Source: RI-92 sp037384645 (GTDB taxonomy: Bacteria; Pseudomonadota; Gammaproteobacteria; UBA6429; Thiohalophilaceae). Taken from it: 40,052 nt of DNA. The notes beneath the pieces were generated by a model. That model worked only from the letters and a program-made list of their open reading frames with translations, was not told the DNA's origin and did no database searches. Shown here one piece after another: positions 16,990 through 24,923 of this stretch; the first letter of the stretch is position 1; each line of letters opens with the position of its first letter. The stretch is from NCBI GenBank assembly GCA_037384645.1, contig JARRNT010000013.1:1-40052 (forward strand), given 5' to 3'. A program made the position numbers and the translations under genes.

Positions 16990-19101
16990 ATGCGTGCGTG
17001 CAAGGCCATGACAACAGGTCCGCAATCCCAGACCCCGCTGACTCGGCTTAAGGGTGTCGGACCGCGAGTGGCTGAGAAGCTGGCTAAGCTGGACATCCAC
17101 TGCATCGAAGACCTGCTGTTTCATCTGCCCCTGCGTTATGAAGATCGTACACGCGTGTTGCCAATCGGCAGTCTGCGGGTTGGTGATACTGCGGTGATAG
17201 AGGGTGAGGTACAACTCAGCGAAATCAAGTACGGCAAGCGGCGCATGTTGCTGTGCCATCTCAGTGACGGGACCGGCCGTCTGGTACTGCGTTTTTTCCA
17301 TTTTAATGCCCAGCAGAAAGAATCCTTAAGCCGTGGAGTGAGGCTTCGCTGTTACGGTGAGGCGCGCAAAGGGACGAATACACTGGAAATGGTGCATCCC
17401 GAATACCGTCGTGTGGATGCGGATGCCGAAGTCAACACGGTGGAAGAATCCCTCACCCCGATCTATTCAACCACGGAAGGTTTACACCAGCTGACCCTGC
17501 GTTCTCTTACCGAGCAGGCCCTGCAACTATTACGTGATGGCAAACTGGCTCTCAGCGAACTGTTACCCGAGGCGATCCTCGCGCAGCAGCAGTTTCCCAC
17601 GCTGATGGAAGCCCTGAATTATATTCATCGGCCGCCGCCAGATGCCCCGGTACAGGCGCTGCAGGATCGCGAACACATTATGCAGACGCGCCTGGCCTTC
17701 GAAGAATTACTGGCGTTTACCTGCAGCATGCGCCAGTTACGCAGTCTGGCGGTGCACCACGAAGCGCTGGCGCTGTCACCTGCATCGACACTGAAACCGC
17801 GATTGCTGGAGGCGCTGCCGTTTTCGCTGACCGGAGCGCAATTGCGGGTCATCCAGGAAATCGAGCATGACATGGGACAGCCACATCCCATGCAGCGACT
17901 GGTGCAGGGCGATGTTGGTTCGGGCAAAACCCTGGTGGCGGTGGCTACGATGCTGGCCGCGATCGAGGCCGGCTACCAGGCCGTGATGATGGCGCCAACG
18001 GAGATCCTGGCCGAGCAACATTACAAGAACATCTGCCAGTGGTTGACGCCCCTGGGCATTCAGGTCAGCTGGTTATCCGGTAAGTTGCCGGCAGCGGAAC
18101 GCCGGCGGGCACTTGCGGTCATAGCCTCTGGTGAGGCCCAGGTGATCGTTGGTACACATGCCCTGTTTCAGGAACAGGTGGCGTTTGCACACCTGGCATT
18201 GGTGGTGATCGATGAACAGCATCGTTTCGGTGTACACCAGCGCCTGGCCCTGCGTGAAAAGGGGTTGAAGGCGGGCAAGTATCCACATCAATTGATTATG
18301 ACCGCGACACCGATTCCGCGCACCCTGACCATGACTGTATACGCCGACCTGGATTGTTCCGTGATCGATGAATTGCCGCCGGGGCGCAAACCGGTGGAAA
18401 CCGTGGTGATCCCCGACAGTCGTCGTGCCGATGTTGTCAATCGGGTGCAGGCGGCGTGCAAACAGGGTCGCCAGGTGTATTGGGTGTGCAGCCTGATCGA
18501 GGAATCAGAGGCCTTGCAGTGCCAGGCTGCCGAAGATACGGCGCAAATCCTGGCAGAGGCCCTGCCGATGGTGCGGGTCGGGCTGGTGCACGGCCGGCTT
18601 AAGCCGGAGCAAAAGGAAATCGTGATGGCGCAATTCAAACAGCACAAACTGGATCTGCTGGTTGCCACCACGGTGATCGAGGTCGGGGTCGACGTGCCTA
18701 ACGCCAGCCTGATGATCATCGAGAATGCTGAGCGTTTTGGCCTGGCCCAGTTGCACCAGTTACGCGGTCGGGTCGGGCGTGGCAGCCAGGACAGTGCCTG
18801 TGTGCTCATGTATCATGGCGGCCTTTCCGAGAATGCGAGGGCACGCCTGGCCGTGATGCGTGAAACCAACGATGGCTTTGTCATTGCCAAAAAGGATCTG
18901 GAGTTGCGTGGTCCGGGCGAGGTGCTGGGTACCCGCCAGACCGGTATGTTGCAACTGCGGGTAGCCGATTTGTTCAAGCACCAGGATTTGTTACCACGTA
19001 TGCAGCGCTGGACTGACGAACTGATTGCCACGCAGCCACAAACAGTGGCGCAACTGGTGACACGCTGGGTGGGACATAATCAGCGCTTCGCCCAGGTTTG
19101 A
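16990..19101 (+). CDS. recG: ATP-dependent DNA helicase RecG
   Basis: The 703-residue product remodels stalled replication forks and branch-migrates Holliday junctions. The N-terminal wedge domain has RLKGVGPRVAEKLAKL and LPLRYEDRT; the helicase core has Walker A GDVGSGKT, MAPTEILAEQH, the DEQH box (VVIDEQHRFG), MTATPIPRTL, VATTVIEVGVDVPNA and QLRGRVGRG; and the C-terminus has LRGPGEVLGTRQTG. The start is ATG 16990 or ATG 17008 (six residues shorter); neither has a strong ribosome-binding site. It is 29 bp after ridA and 9 bp before ubiC. Confidence 0.97.
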   Translation: MRACKAMTTGPQSQTPLTRLKGVGPRVAEKLAKLDIHCIEDLLFHLPLRYEDRTRVLPIGSLRVGDTAVIEGEVQLSEIKYGKRRMLLCHLSDGTGRLVLRFFHFNAQQKESLSRGVRLRCYGEARKGTNTLEMVHPEYRRVDADAEVNTVEESLTPIYSTTEGLHQLTLRSLTEQALQLLRDGKLALSELLPEAILAQQQFPTLMEALNYIHRPPPDAPVQALQDREHIMQTRLAFEELLAFTCSMRQLRSLAVHHEALALSPASTLKPRLLEALPFSLTGAQLRVIQEIEHDMGQPHPMQRLVQGDVGSGKTLVAVATMLAAIEAGYQAVMMAPTEILAEQHYKNICQWLTPLGIQVSWLSGKLPAAERRRALAVIASGEAQVIVGTHALFQEQVAFAHLALVVIDEQHRFGVHQRLALREKGLKAGKYPHQLIMTATPIPRTLTMTVYADLDCSVIDELPPGRKPVETVVIPDSRRADVVNRVQAACKQGRQVYWVCSLIEESEALQCQAAEDTAQILAEALPMVRVGLVHGRLKPEQKEIVMAQFKQHKLDLLVATTVIEVGVDVPNASLMIIENAERFGLAQLHQLRGRVGRGSQDSACVLMYHGGLSENARARLAVMRETNDGFVIAKKDLELRGPGEVLGTRQTGMLQLRVADLFKHQDLLPRMQRWTDELIATQPQTVAQLVTRWVGHNQRFAQV

Positions 19102-19110
19102 GTTGTTTTT

Positions 19111-19674
19111 ATGCATGGTTTACAACAGCATCATGAGCCAGTCTGGTACTTCAGGCGCGAATTACGTCATGGCTATGCGCCACAGGCCCTGAGCAGCTGG
19201 CTGTTCGATCCGGGCTCCCTCACTGCGCGTCTCACGGCGAATTGCCCGGGGCTGTTTCGAGTCGAGGTACAGTCGCAGGTCTGGCGTAGCCCGCAACATA
19301 ATGAAATCCGTCGCCTCGGGATGCGCGAGCGGCAGATGTCGTTAATCCGTGAGGTCTATCTATACTGTGCAGATCGACCCATGGTCTTTGCCCGCACGGT
19401 AATACCTCGTGAGTCACTGAGCGGCAGACAGAGACACCTGGCGGGGCTGGGCTCACGTTCGCTGGGTTCCGTGTTATTTGCCGACCCGCATATGCATCGT
19501 GACGAGATCGAAGTGGCACGCCTGCGCGCTGGAGAGGGGCTGTACTACAAGGCTGTGGCGATTCTGGCCAAAGCGCCGGCCAGTATCTGGGGGCGGCGCT
19601 CGGTATTCTATCTCGATCGCAAACCCTTGCTGGTCAGCGAAATATTCCTGCCAGCTGTCGAGCAACTTGCTTAG
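19111..19674 (+). CDS. ubiC: Chorismate lyase
   Basis: The 187-residue product converts chorismate to 4-hydroxybenzoate and pyruvate, the first step of ubiquinone ring synthesis. It shows SSWLFDPGSLT, RRLGMRERQMSLIREVYLYC, PMVFARTVIP (the active-site Arg/Glu region) and a C-terminal RRSVFYLDRKPLLVSEIFLPA block, all typical of UbiC. It starts 9 bp after recG, so it may be cotranscribed, and precedes ubiA, which uses its product. Confidence 0.93.
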   Translation: MHGLQQHHEPVWYFRRELRHGYAPQALSSWLFDPGSLTARLTANCPGLFRVEVQSQVWRSPQHNEIRRLGMRERQMSLIREVYLYCADRPMVFARTVIPRESLSGRQRHLAGLGSRSLGSVLFADPHMHRDEIEVARLRAGEGLYYKAVAILAKAPASIWGRRSVFYLDRKPLLVSEIFLPAVEQLA

Positions 19675-19735
19675 TACGGGTAATGGCTGAGAAGACGGTT
19701 AAAATGAATGAATTTTCTATGCGGGTATTGTAGTT

Positions 19736-20617
19736 ATGAAGCTGTCACTGGCACGCGTCACTGAACGACTGGAGCAATATTATTACCTGGTGCGCCTGCA
19801 TCGTCCCATCGGAACCTATTTATTATTGTGGCCGGCCCTGTGGGCCTTATGGATTGCCGGGCAGGGTAAACCGGACCCGCTGGTGCTGTTTGTCATCGTG
19901 GCCGGTACCGTGCTGATGCGATCTGCCGGTTGTGCCATGAACGATTATGCCGATCGCAATATCGATGCCCATGTTGCGCGAACCCGTGAACGCCCTATTG
20001 CCGCGGGCAAGGTGTCACCCAGGGAGGCGCTCATGGTGTTTGTTGTGCTGGCTCTGGTCTCGTTTGGCCTGGTGTTACTGATGAATCGTTTTACTATATA
20101 TATGTCGTTCGGCGGCCTGGTACTGGCGGCGATATATCCCTTTTCCAAGCGCTACACCCATTTACCCCAGGTTGTGCTCGGTATGGCCTTTGCCTGGGCC
20201 GTGCCCATGGCCTTTACCGCCCAGACCAATTCCCTGCCCAGGGAGGCCTGGCTGATCTACGTCATCACGGTGATCTGGGCGGTAATCTACGACACCATGT
20301 ACGCCATGGTGGACCGGGAGGACGATTTACGCATCGGGGTGAAATCCACGGCCATCCTGTTCGGGGAGGCCGATCGCCTGATTCTGTTTATTCTGCAGCT
20401 GTTGATGTTTACCGCCCTGGTCCTGCTGGGCAAGCAGGTCGGTCTGGGCAAGGCCTATTACCTGGCTGTCGCCGTTGCGGGTTTACTGGCCCTGTACCAG
20501 CAGTTTCTGATTCGCCGGCGTGAGCCGGCCGCCTGTTTTCGGGCATTTCTCAACAATAACTGGCTGGGCATGATTCTATTTATAGGTATCGTCCTGAATT
20601 ACATCTACGCCAAATAG
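19736..20617 (+). CDS. ubiA: 4-hydroxybenzoate octaprenyltransferase
   Basis: The 293-residue inner-membrane protein transfers the polyprenyl chain to 4-hydroxybenzoate in ubiquinone synthesis. It has about eight membrane segments, the first Asp-rich motif NDYADRNIDAHV (Mg-diphosphate binding), RERPIAAGK, and the second Asp-rich region YDTMYAMVDREDD. RLHRPIGTYLLLWPALWALW near the start is characteristic. It lies 61 bp after ubiC in the same direction. Confidence 0.96.
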   Translation: MKLSLARVTERLEQYYYLVRLHRPIGTYLLLWPALWALWIAGQGKPDPLVLFVIVAGTVLMRSAGCAMNDYADRNIDAHVARTRERPIAAGKVSPREALMVFVVLALVSFGLVLLMNRFTIYMSFGGLVLAAIYPFSKRYTHLPQVVLGMAFAWAVPMAFTAQTNSLPREAWLIYVITVIWAVIYDTMYAMVDREDDLRIGVKSTAILFGEADRLILFILQLLMFTALVLLGKQVGLGKAYYLAVAVAGLLALYQQFLIRRREPAACFRAFLNNNWLGMILFIGIVLNYIYAK

Positions 20618-20704
20618 GGTATAGTCGGGCCCACGAAATTTATAAAAAATGTGATCTGGATTAGTAGTAGCCTGGCGGAATATTGTTCTAAAATTGGTTC
20701 TGTG

Positions 20705-21334
20705 ATGATGACCCGTGCCCTTACCAGCCTTATATGTCTGACCGCGCTCATGTATGCCGTGGGGGCTCAGGCTGGCGAGGATAATGAGGTCACCAGTCTG
20801 CTGGAACCCAATTTCAAGTTTCAGCACCAGCATTTCAGTGGTGGCAAATCCTACACCCATGACGAAGTGCTGCGCGGGGATTTTCTCAATGACCCGAATG
20901 TGTTGCTACTGGGTAAAAACAGTCCGTTCAACGGCGAGCTCAGTCAGTACGATGCCACGATTTCGTATCCCTTTGCCATGCACAACATCGTCAGTTTCGA
21001 TCTGGGGATTAACCTGCGCTTTGTCGATGCCGAGCTCAGGAACCAGAACCTGGATCAGGCCAGCACCCATATCAATACCACCTTGCCGATGTTGTACGCC
21101 GAGGCGTTTTTCAACCTGCCTTTCAAGGGCATGTCGGCCAGCATCGGTGGCAGTCACCTGCAATACGATGATTACTTCGCTTTCGATTACAAGGCCAAGC
21201 TCAGTTATACCTGGGATAATGGTTTTGGTCTTGAGGGCGGCTGGCAACATCAGCGGTTTAATATCGACAGCCCCAGCGTCCAGGCCGACTTCGAAAGCAA
21301 GGGCCCGTTCCTCGACCTCAAATATCACTTTTAA
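20705..21334 (+). CDS. Outer-membrane beta-barrel protein, TIGR04219-like
   Basis: From ATG 20705 the product has 209 residues with a signal peptide (MMTRALTSLICLTALMYAVG, cleavage after AQA) and then alternating polar and hydrophobic beta strands with aromatic ends, finishing in LDLKYHF, a C-terminal Phe as expected for an outer-membrane barrel. It fits the TIGR04219 family of barrels with a SKGPFLDL-like last strand. No function is known to me. The longer frame from 20651 would put extra residues before the signal peptide. A weak TATAGT -10 at 20620-20625 may serve it. Its TAA overlaps the stop of convergent comF by two bases. Confidence 0.78.
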   Translation: MMTRALTSLICLTALMYAVGAQAGEDNEVTSLLEPNFKFQHQHFSGGKSYTHDEVLRGDFLNDPNVLLLGKNSPFNGELSQYDATISYPFAMHNIVSFDLGINLRFVDAELRNQNLDQASTHINTTLPMLYAEAFFNLPFKGMSASIGGSHLQYDDYFAFDYKAKLSYTWDNGFGLEGGWQHQRFNIDSPSVQADFESKGPFLDLKYHF

Positions 21335-22044
21335 TGAGGGTGTGGCCAGGCCCGGGCCACGCACCAGACTTCAATCCGCCTGATCCCCGCTCGCCGACAT
21401 AATTTCGCAATCTCGTTGACGGTATGGCCCGAGGTCATCACATCATCCACGATGGCAATACTATCCAGGGCCGGCAGCCGGTTCAGACAGAAGGCGCCGC
21501 GTACATTTTGTCGGCGCTGATCCCGGACCTGTGAGGATTGCGGCAGGGTATCCCGTTGACGGTACAGGCCGTGACGCAGGATCGGCAGGCCATGCTGGCG
21601 TGCCAGTGAACGGGCGATTTCCAGTGCCTGGTTGAATCCGCGCTGGCGCAGGCGTCGTGGATGCAGGGGGACCGGTAAAATCGCCTGTATCTGGTTTGCA
21701 CTGTCGGCGACTCGCTCGGCCAGGAGTTCGCCGAAAAGCCTGGCCAGCTGGATCTGTCCCCGGAATTTAAGTTTGCTGACTAACTGGGCGATGGGGTCGG
21801 CATAACCATAGCCCGCTATCACCGCATCATAGGCCGGCGGCTGGCGCAAACAATGGCCGCAGGGACCGCCCGATGCCATGGTGGTGGGACGACCGCATTG
21901 TCTACAGCAGGATTTTGCATCAAAGCGGGGCAGATCATGCTGGCATGCCGGGCAAATCGCGTGGGGGTGGCTGGATTGACCACACAGGCAGCAGGCCTGG
22001 GGTAACCAGCTATGCAGGCTATTTATTAGCCAGTGGTAAACCAT
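21331..22044 (-). CDS. comF: ComF family phosphoribosyltransferase-like protein
   Basis: The 237-residue product has an N-terminal zinc-finger region with paired Cys (ACCLCGQ, CPACQHD, CCRQCGRP, CGHC), a middle LPVPLHPRRLRQRGFNQALEIA block, and the phosphoribosyltransferase PRPP loop SIAIVDDVMTSGHTVNE. ComF/GntX proteins are tied to DNA uptake and use of DNA as nutrient. The ATG at 22044 lies inside the BirA-type operator that controls the divergent biotin operon, so biotin state could affect both. Confidence 0.92.
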   Translation of the reverse strand: MVYHWLINSLHSWLPQACCLCGQSSHPHAICPACQHDLPRFDAKSCCRQCGRPTTMASGGPCGHCLRQPPAYDAVIAGYGYADPIAQLVSKLKFRGQIQLARLFGELLAERVADSANQIQAILPVPLHPRRLRQRGFNQALEIARSLARQHGLPILRHGLYRQRDTLPQSSQVRDQRRQNVRGAFCLNRLPALDSIAIVDDVMTSGHTVNEIAKLCRRAGIRRIEVWCVARAWPHPH

Positions 22045-22066
22045 GTAAAATCCTTTTCGTTGACAA
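22034..22066. promoter_or_regulatory. BirA-type biotin operator
   Basis: Half-sites TGGTAAACC (22034-22042) and CGTTGACAA (22058-22066) are separated by 15 bp. They match the BirA operator TTGTAAACC-N14-16-GGTTTACAA at 8/9 and 7/9 positions with correct spacing. The right half overlaps the bio -35 hexamer, so bound holo-BirA would block transcription. The left half overlaps the comF ATG. Confidence 0.7.
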
Positions 22067-22087
22067 ACATATGCTTGTCGCTAACAT
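22060..22087 (+). promoter_or_regulatory. Promoter of the biotin operon
   Basis: A perfect TTGACA -35 hexamer (22060-22065), 16-bp spacer and TAACAT -10 hexamer (22082-22087) point at the small membrane protein gene at 22117. Transcription would start near 22094. The BirA-type site overlaps the -35. Confidence 0.6.
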
Positions 22088-22116
22088 CCTGTCAGCCATA
22101 AGCCACAGTGTAGCAT

Positions 22117-22512
22117 ATGCCAGAAAATACAAATTCATCGGAGGGCCTGAGAATCCCCGCCGCTTCGGCTCGCCGTGCGGCGACCCTGTTCAACTACGGG
22201 AACCTGCTCGCCATTCTGATTCCCCTGCCCCTGGGTATCCTGTGGCTGGGCGCCTCCATGGCGGTCTATACCATGAACCGCCATCACCCCAACCCGCGGG
22301 TGGGCTATTACACCCAGTGGGCGGCCTACCGGTTTTATGGCCTGGTTGGGTTTGTGGTGGCGGAGGCGACCTTTTATAACGAGGGCCTTCTGGCCTGGTT
22401 GATCACCTGGGCGGTCCTGGCCGCCATCCTGATTCCCTGGACCATTTACGACCTGGTGCGCATTTATCGCGAGCCATGGCAAGACACGATTCGAGAAAAG
22501 GAGGAGGCATGA
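22117..22512 (+). CDS. Small unrecognised membrane protein coupled to bioB
   Basis: The 131-residue product has a polar N-terminus, about three hydrophobic segments (roughly 27-50, 73-90 and 94-113), a YYTQWAAYRFYG loop and a charged tail ending REKEEA. I recognise no family. It is the first gene behind the bio promoter, and its TGA overlaps the bioB ATG (ATGA), with a GGAGG ribosome-binding site for bioB inside its last codons. The context suggests a role beside biotin synthesis or simple co-regulation; function is unknown. Confidence 0.75.
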   Translation: MPENTNSSEGLRIPAASARRAATLFNYGNLLAILIPLPLGILWLGASMAVYTMNRHHPNPRVGYYTQWAAYRFYGLVGFVVAEATFYNEGLLAWLITWAVLAAILIPWTIYDLVRIYREPWQDTIREKEEA

Positions 22513-23477
22513 ACGCACCTGCACCAGCAACTGATGACGCGTTGCGTTTCAACTGGCACCGCGATGAGATCGCGAATCTATTCGCGCGGCCATTTGCCGA
22601 TCTGTTGTTCGAGGCGCAACAGCTGCACCGGCAGCATTTCGATCCCAATGCAGTACAGGTCAGCACCTTGCTGAGCATCAAGACCGGCAAGTGTCCGGAA
22701 GATTGCGCCTATTGTCCGCAGAGCGTGCGCTTCGAAACCGAACTGCAACCTGAACCGTTGATGCCTCTGGATGAAGTGATCGCGGCTGCCGAGCGTGCCA
22801 GGCAAAATGGCGCCTCGCGGTTTTGCATGGGCGCGGCATGGCGTAGTCCCAAAGACCGGGATCTCGATCAGGTGATTGATATGGTGGAGGCAGTTAAAGA
22901 TCTGGGCCTGGAAACCTGCGTAACCCTGGGAATGCTGAATGAGGCCCAGGCCCGGCGTTTAAAGGATGCAGGACTGGATTATTACAACCACAATCTCGAT
23001 ACCTCACCGGAATTTTATAATGACATCATTACCACGCGGACCTATCAGGATCGCCTGGATACACTGCAGCACGTACGCAGTGCGGGTATCAATGTCTGCT
23101 GTGGCGGGATCCTGGGTATGGGCGAGAGCCGCGCTGACCGGGTGGGCCTGATGCAGGAACTGGCCAACCAGCAACCGCATCCCGAGAGTGTACCCATTAA
23201 TATGCTGGTACGTGTGCAGGGGACCCCGCTGGAAGCCGCGGAAGAATTTGACCCGATTGAATTCGTACGCACCATCGCGGTGGCGCGTATCCTGATGCCG
23301 AAGTCATACGTGCGCCTGTCCGCCGGGCGCGAGGATATGAGCGATGAAATGCAGGCCCTGTGTTTTCTCGCTGGTGCCAATTCGATTTTCTATGGTGAGA
23401 AATTATTAACAACACCAAATCCGGCGGCAGCACATGACAAGCTGTTGTTTGAGAAATTGGGGATCCGGTCGGTTTAA
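22509..23477 (+). CDS. bioB: Biotin synthase
   Basis: The 322-residue radical SAM enzyme inserts sulfur into dethiobiotin. The [4Fe-4S] motif is Cys62, Cys66 and Cys69 (KCPEDCAYCPQS), followed by SRFCMGAAWR, ETCVTLGMLN, YYNHNLDTSPEFY and CCGGILGMGE, and VRLSAGREDM. The ATG at 22509 has a GGAGG ribosome-binding site at 22502-22506 and overlaps the upstream gene by 4 bp; a longer in-frame start at 22476 would lack this. It is the first recognisable biotin gene; a repeat element separates it from bioF. Confidence 0.97.
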   Translation: MNAPAPATDDALRFNWHRDEIANLFARPFADLLFEAQQLHRQHFDPNAVQVSTLLSIKTGKCPEDCAYCPQSVRFETELQPEPLMPLDEVIAAAERARQNGASRFCMGAAWRSPKDRDLDQVIDMVEAVKDLGLETCVTLGMLNEAQARRLKDAGLDYYNHNLDTSPEFYNDIITTRTYQDRLDTLQHVRSAGINVCCGGILGMGESRADRVGLMQELANQQPHPESVPINMLVRVQGTPLEAAEEFDPIEFVRTIAVARILMPKSYVRLSAGREDMSDEMQALCFLAGANSIFYGEKLLTTPNPAAAHDKLLFEKLGIRSV

Positions 23478-23487
23478 TGTCGTTTTT

Positions 23488-23683
23488 TCGTCCCCGCCAG
23501 GGACGAGGTACTTTTCTTTGCTTTTCCAAAGAAAAGACACCCGCGCTGGTGCAACCGTGTATCGGGTAGGTCTTTTTGCTTTGACCGATTTTGATTCGCC
23601 ATCCTGGCTCAGCAAAATCGGGCGCGACGTCCATGTCGCGCTCTTGTATTGATAACAAAAAGACCTACCCGCTACGCACCAGC
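23488..23683. repeat. Structured intergenic repeat element (nested inverted repeats)
   Basis: In order: a TCGTCCC/GGGACGA hairpin (23488-23506); a perfect 10-bp hairpin CTTTTCTTTG/CAAAGAAAAG (23511-23536); outer arms 23545-23578 and 23656-23683, sharing GCTGGTGC and a perfect 15-bp GGGTAGGTCTTTTTG repeat; and two inner hairpins, CCGATTTTG/CAAAATCGG (23585-23621) and GCGCGAC/GTCGCGC (23622-23641). This resembles the mobile intergenic palindromes with CTTTTCTTTG...CAAAGAAAAG cores seen in many gammaproteobacteria. It is not coding. Confidence 0.7.
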
Positions 23684-23735
23684 ACATGGGATTGAATAAT
23701 CCTCGCCTATAGCAGCGAAGCCGCATGCGATATTT

Positions 23736-23754
23736 ATTATTTGAGACAAATAAT
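23736..23754 (+). promoter_or_regulatory. AT-rich hairpin at the bioF start
   Basis: A perfect 8-bp inverted repeat, ATTATTTG-AGA-CAAATAAT, ends on the first base of the bioF TTG start codon. It could fold in the mRNA and reduce initiation, but it is AT-rich and weak. Confidence 0.4.
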
Positions 23755-24923
23755 TGAAATCAACATTACAACAATTCCTCGATGCACAAAAGGCCAACCA
23801 GCTTTATCGCTCCCGTATGATCATTGACGGTCCGCAGGACGTGGAACTGGTCATTGCGGGCAAACGTTATCTGAATTTTTGCAGTAACGATTACCTGGGA
23901 CACGCCAACCATGCAAAAGTGCGTGAGGCCTTTGTCAAAGGTGTAGAGATCTACGGGGTGGGGAGTGGCGCCTCACATCTGATCACAGGGCATAGTCGCG
24001 CCCACCATGAACTGGAAGAGGCGCTGGCTGATTTCGTCGGGCGGCCACGGGCGCTGTTATTTTCCACGGGTTACATGGCCAATCTCGGTGTCATCAGCAG
24101 CCTGGTGGGTCGGGGGGACCTGGTTTGCGAAGATCGCCTTAACCATGCGTCCTTGCTTGACGGTGCCATGTTATCGCAGGCGCGCATGCAACGTTTTATC
24201 CACCGGGATACGCAGGACCTCGCGAACAAACTGGAAGCGAGCAAGTCTGGTGACAGGCTGGTGGTGAGTGACGGGGTTTTCAGCATGGATGGTGATCTGG
24301 CACCAGTGCAGGCATTGGCGCATGTTAGCCAGGAGCATGGCGCATGGCTGATGATTGATGATGCCCATGGTCTGGGTGTCATTGGTGCGCGTGGTCGCGG
24401 CCTGCTGGAACAGGTTGCTGCCGGTATCAGCGAGGTTCCCATCCTGGTAGGAACGCTGGGTAAGGCTCTGGGTACATCGGGGGCATTTGTTGCCGGCGAA
24501 GACGCCCTGATCGAAACCCTGATCCAGAGGGCACGCAGCTATATCTACACCACGGCTATGCCGCCGGCTGTTGCACATGCCACGCTGGCCAGTTTGCGTC
24601 TGGTGGATGACGAGGCATGGCGCCGGCAGCAGTTGCAGGACAACATCCGGCTCTGGCGCAAGCTGGCAACACAGGCAGGTATCAGCCTGACTGATTCAGC
24701 AACGGCGATCCAGCCGGTCATCATTGGTGAGGTGGCCCGCACAGTGCAAATCAGTGAGGCCTTGCGTCAATGCGGTGTCCTGGTTACGGCTATTCGTCCG
24801 CCGACTGTACCCAAAGGCACAGCGCGTTTGCGCATTACTTTCAGCGCGGCACATACATCGGAACAGATTACCCGCCTGGTTTCCATGATGAGTGAATGTG
24901 GTCTGGGACAGCAGCATGGGTGA
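23754..24923 (+). CDS. bioF: 8-amino-7-oxononanoate synthase
   Basis: The 389-residue PLP enzyme condenses pimeloyl-ACP (or CoA) with alanine. It has LNFCSNDYLG (41-50), GSGASHLITG, the IDDAHGLGVIG block (201-211) and the PLP-binding Lys237 in GTLGKALG. The TTG at 23754 is the only start consistent with homology: an in-frame TAA lies immediately before it, and the next ATG (23818) would remove conserved residues. There is no good Shine-Dalgarno sequence, and the hairpin at 23736-23754 overlaps the start, so expression may be low. The stop overlaps bioH by 8 bp. Confidence 0.94.
   Translation: MKSTLQQFLDAQKANQLYRSRMIIDGPQDVELVIAGKRYLNFCSNDYLGHANHAKVREAFVKGVEIYGVGSGASHLITGHSRAHHELEEALADFVGRPRALLFSTGYMANLGVISSLVGRGDLVCEDRLNHASLLDGAMLSQARMQRFIHRDTQDLANKLEASKSGDRLVVSDGVFSMDGDLAPVQALAHVSQEHGAWLMIDDAHGLGVIGARGRGLLEQVAAGISEVPILVGTLGKALGTSGAFVAGEDALIETLIQRARSYIYTTAMPPAVAHATLASLRLVDDEAWRRQQLQDNIRLWRKLATQAGISLTDSATAIQPVIIGEVARTVQISEALRQCGVLVTAIRPPTVPKGTARLRITFSAAHTSEQITRLVSMMSECGLGQQHG

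Noticed and set aside
22062..22079. Near-palindrome GACAAACATATGCTTGTC inside the bio promoter spacer
   Set aside because: The overlapping BirA-type half-sites explain the operator better; the dyad has one mismatch pair and no known regulator.
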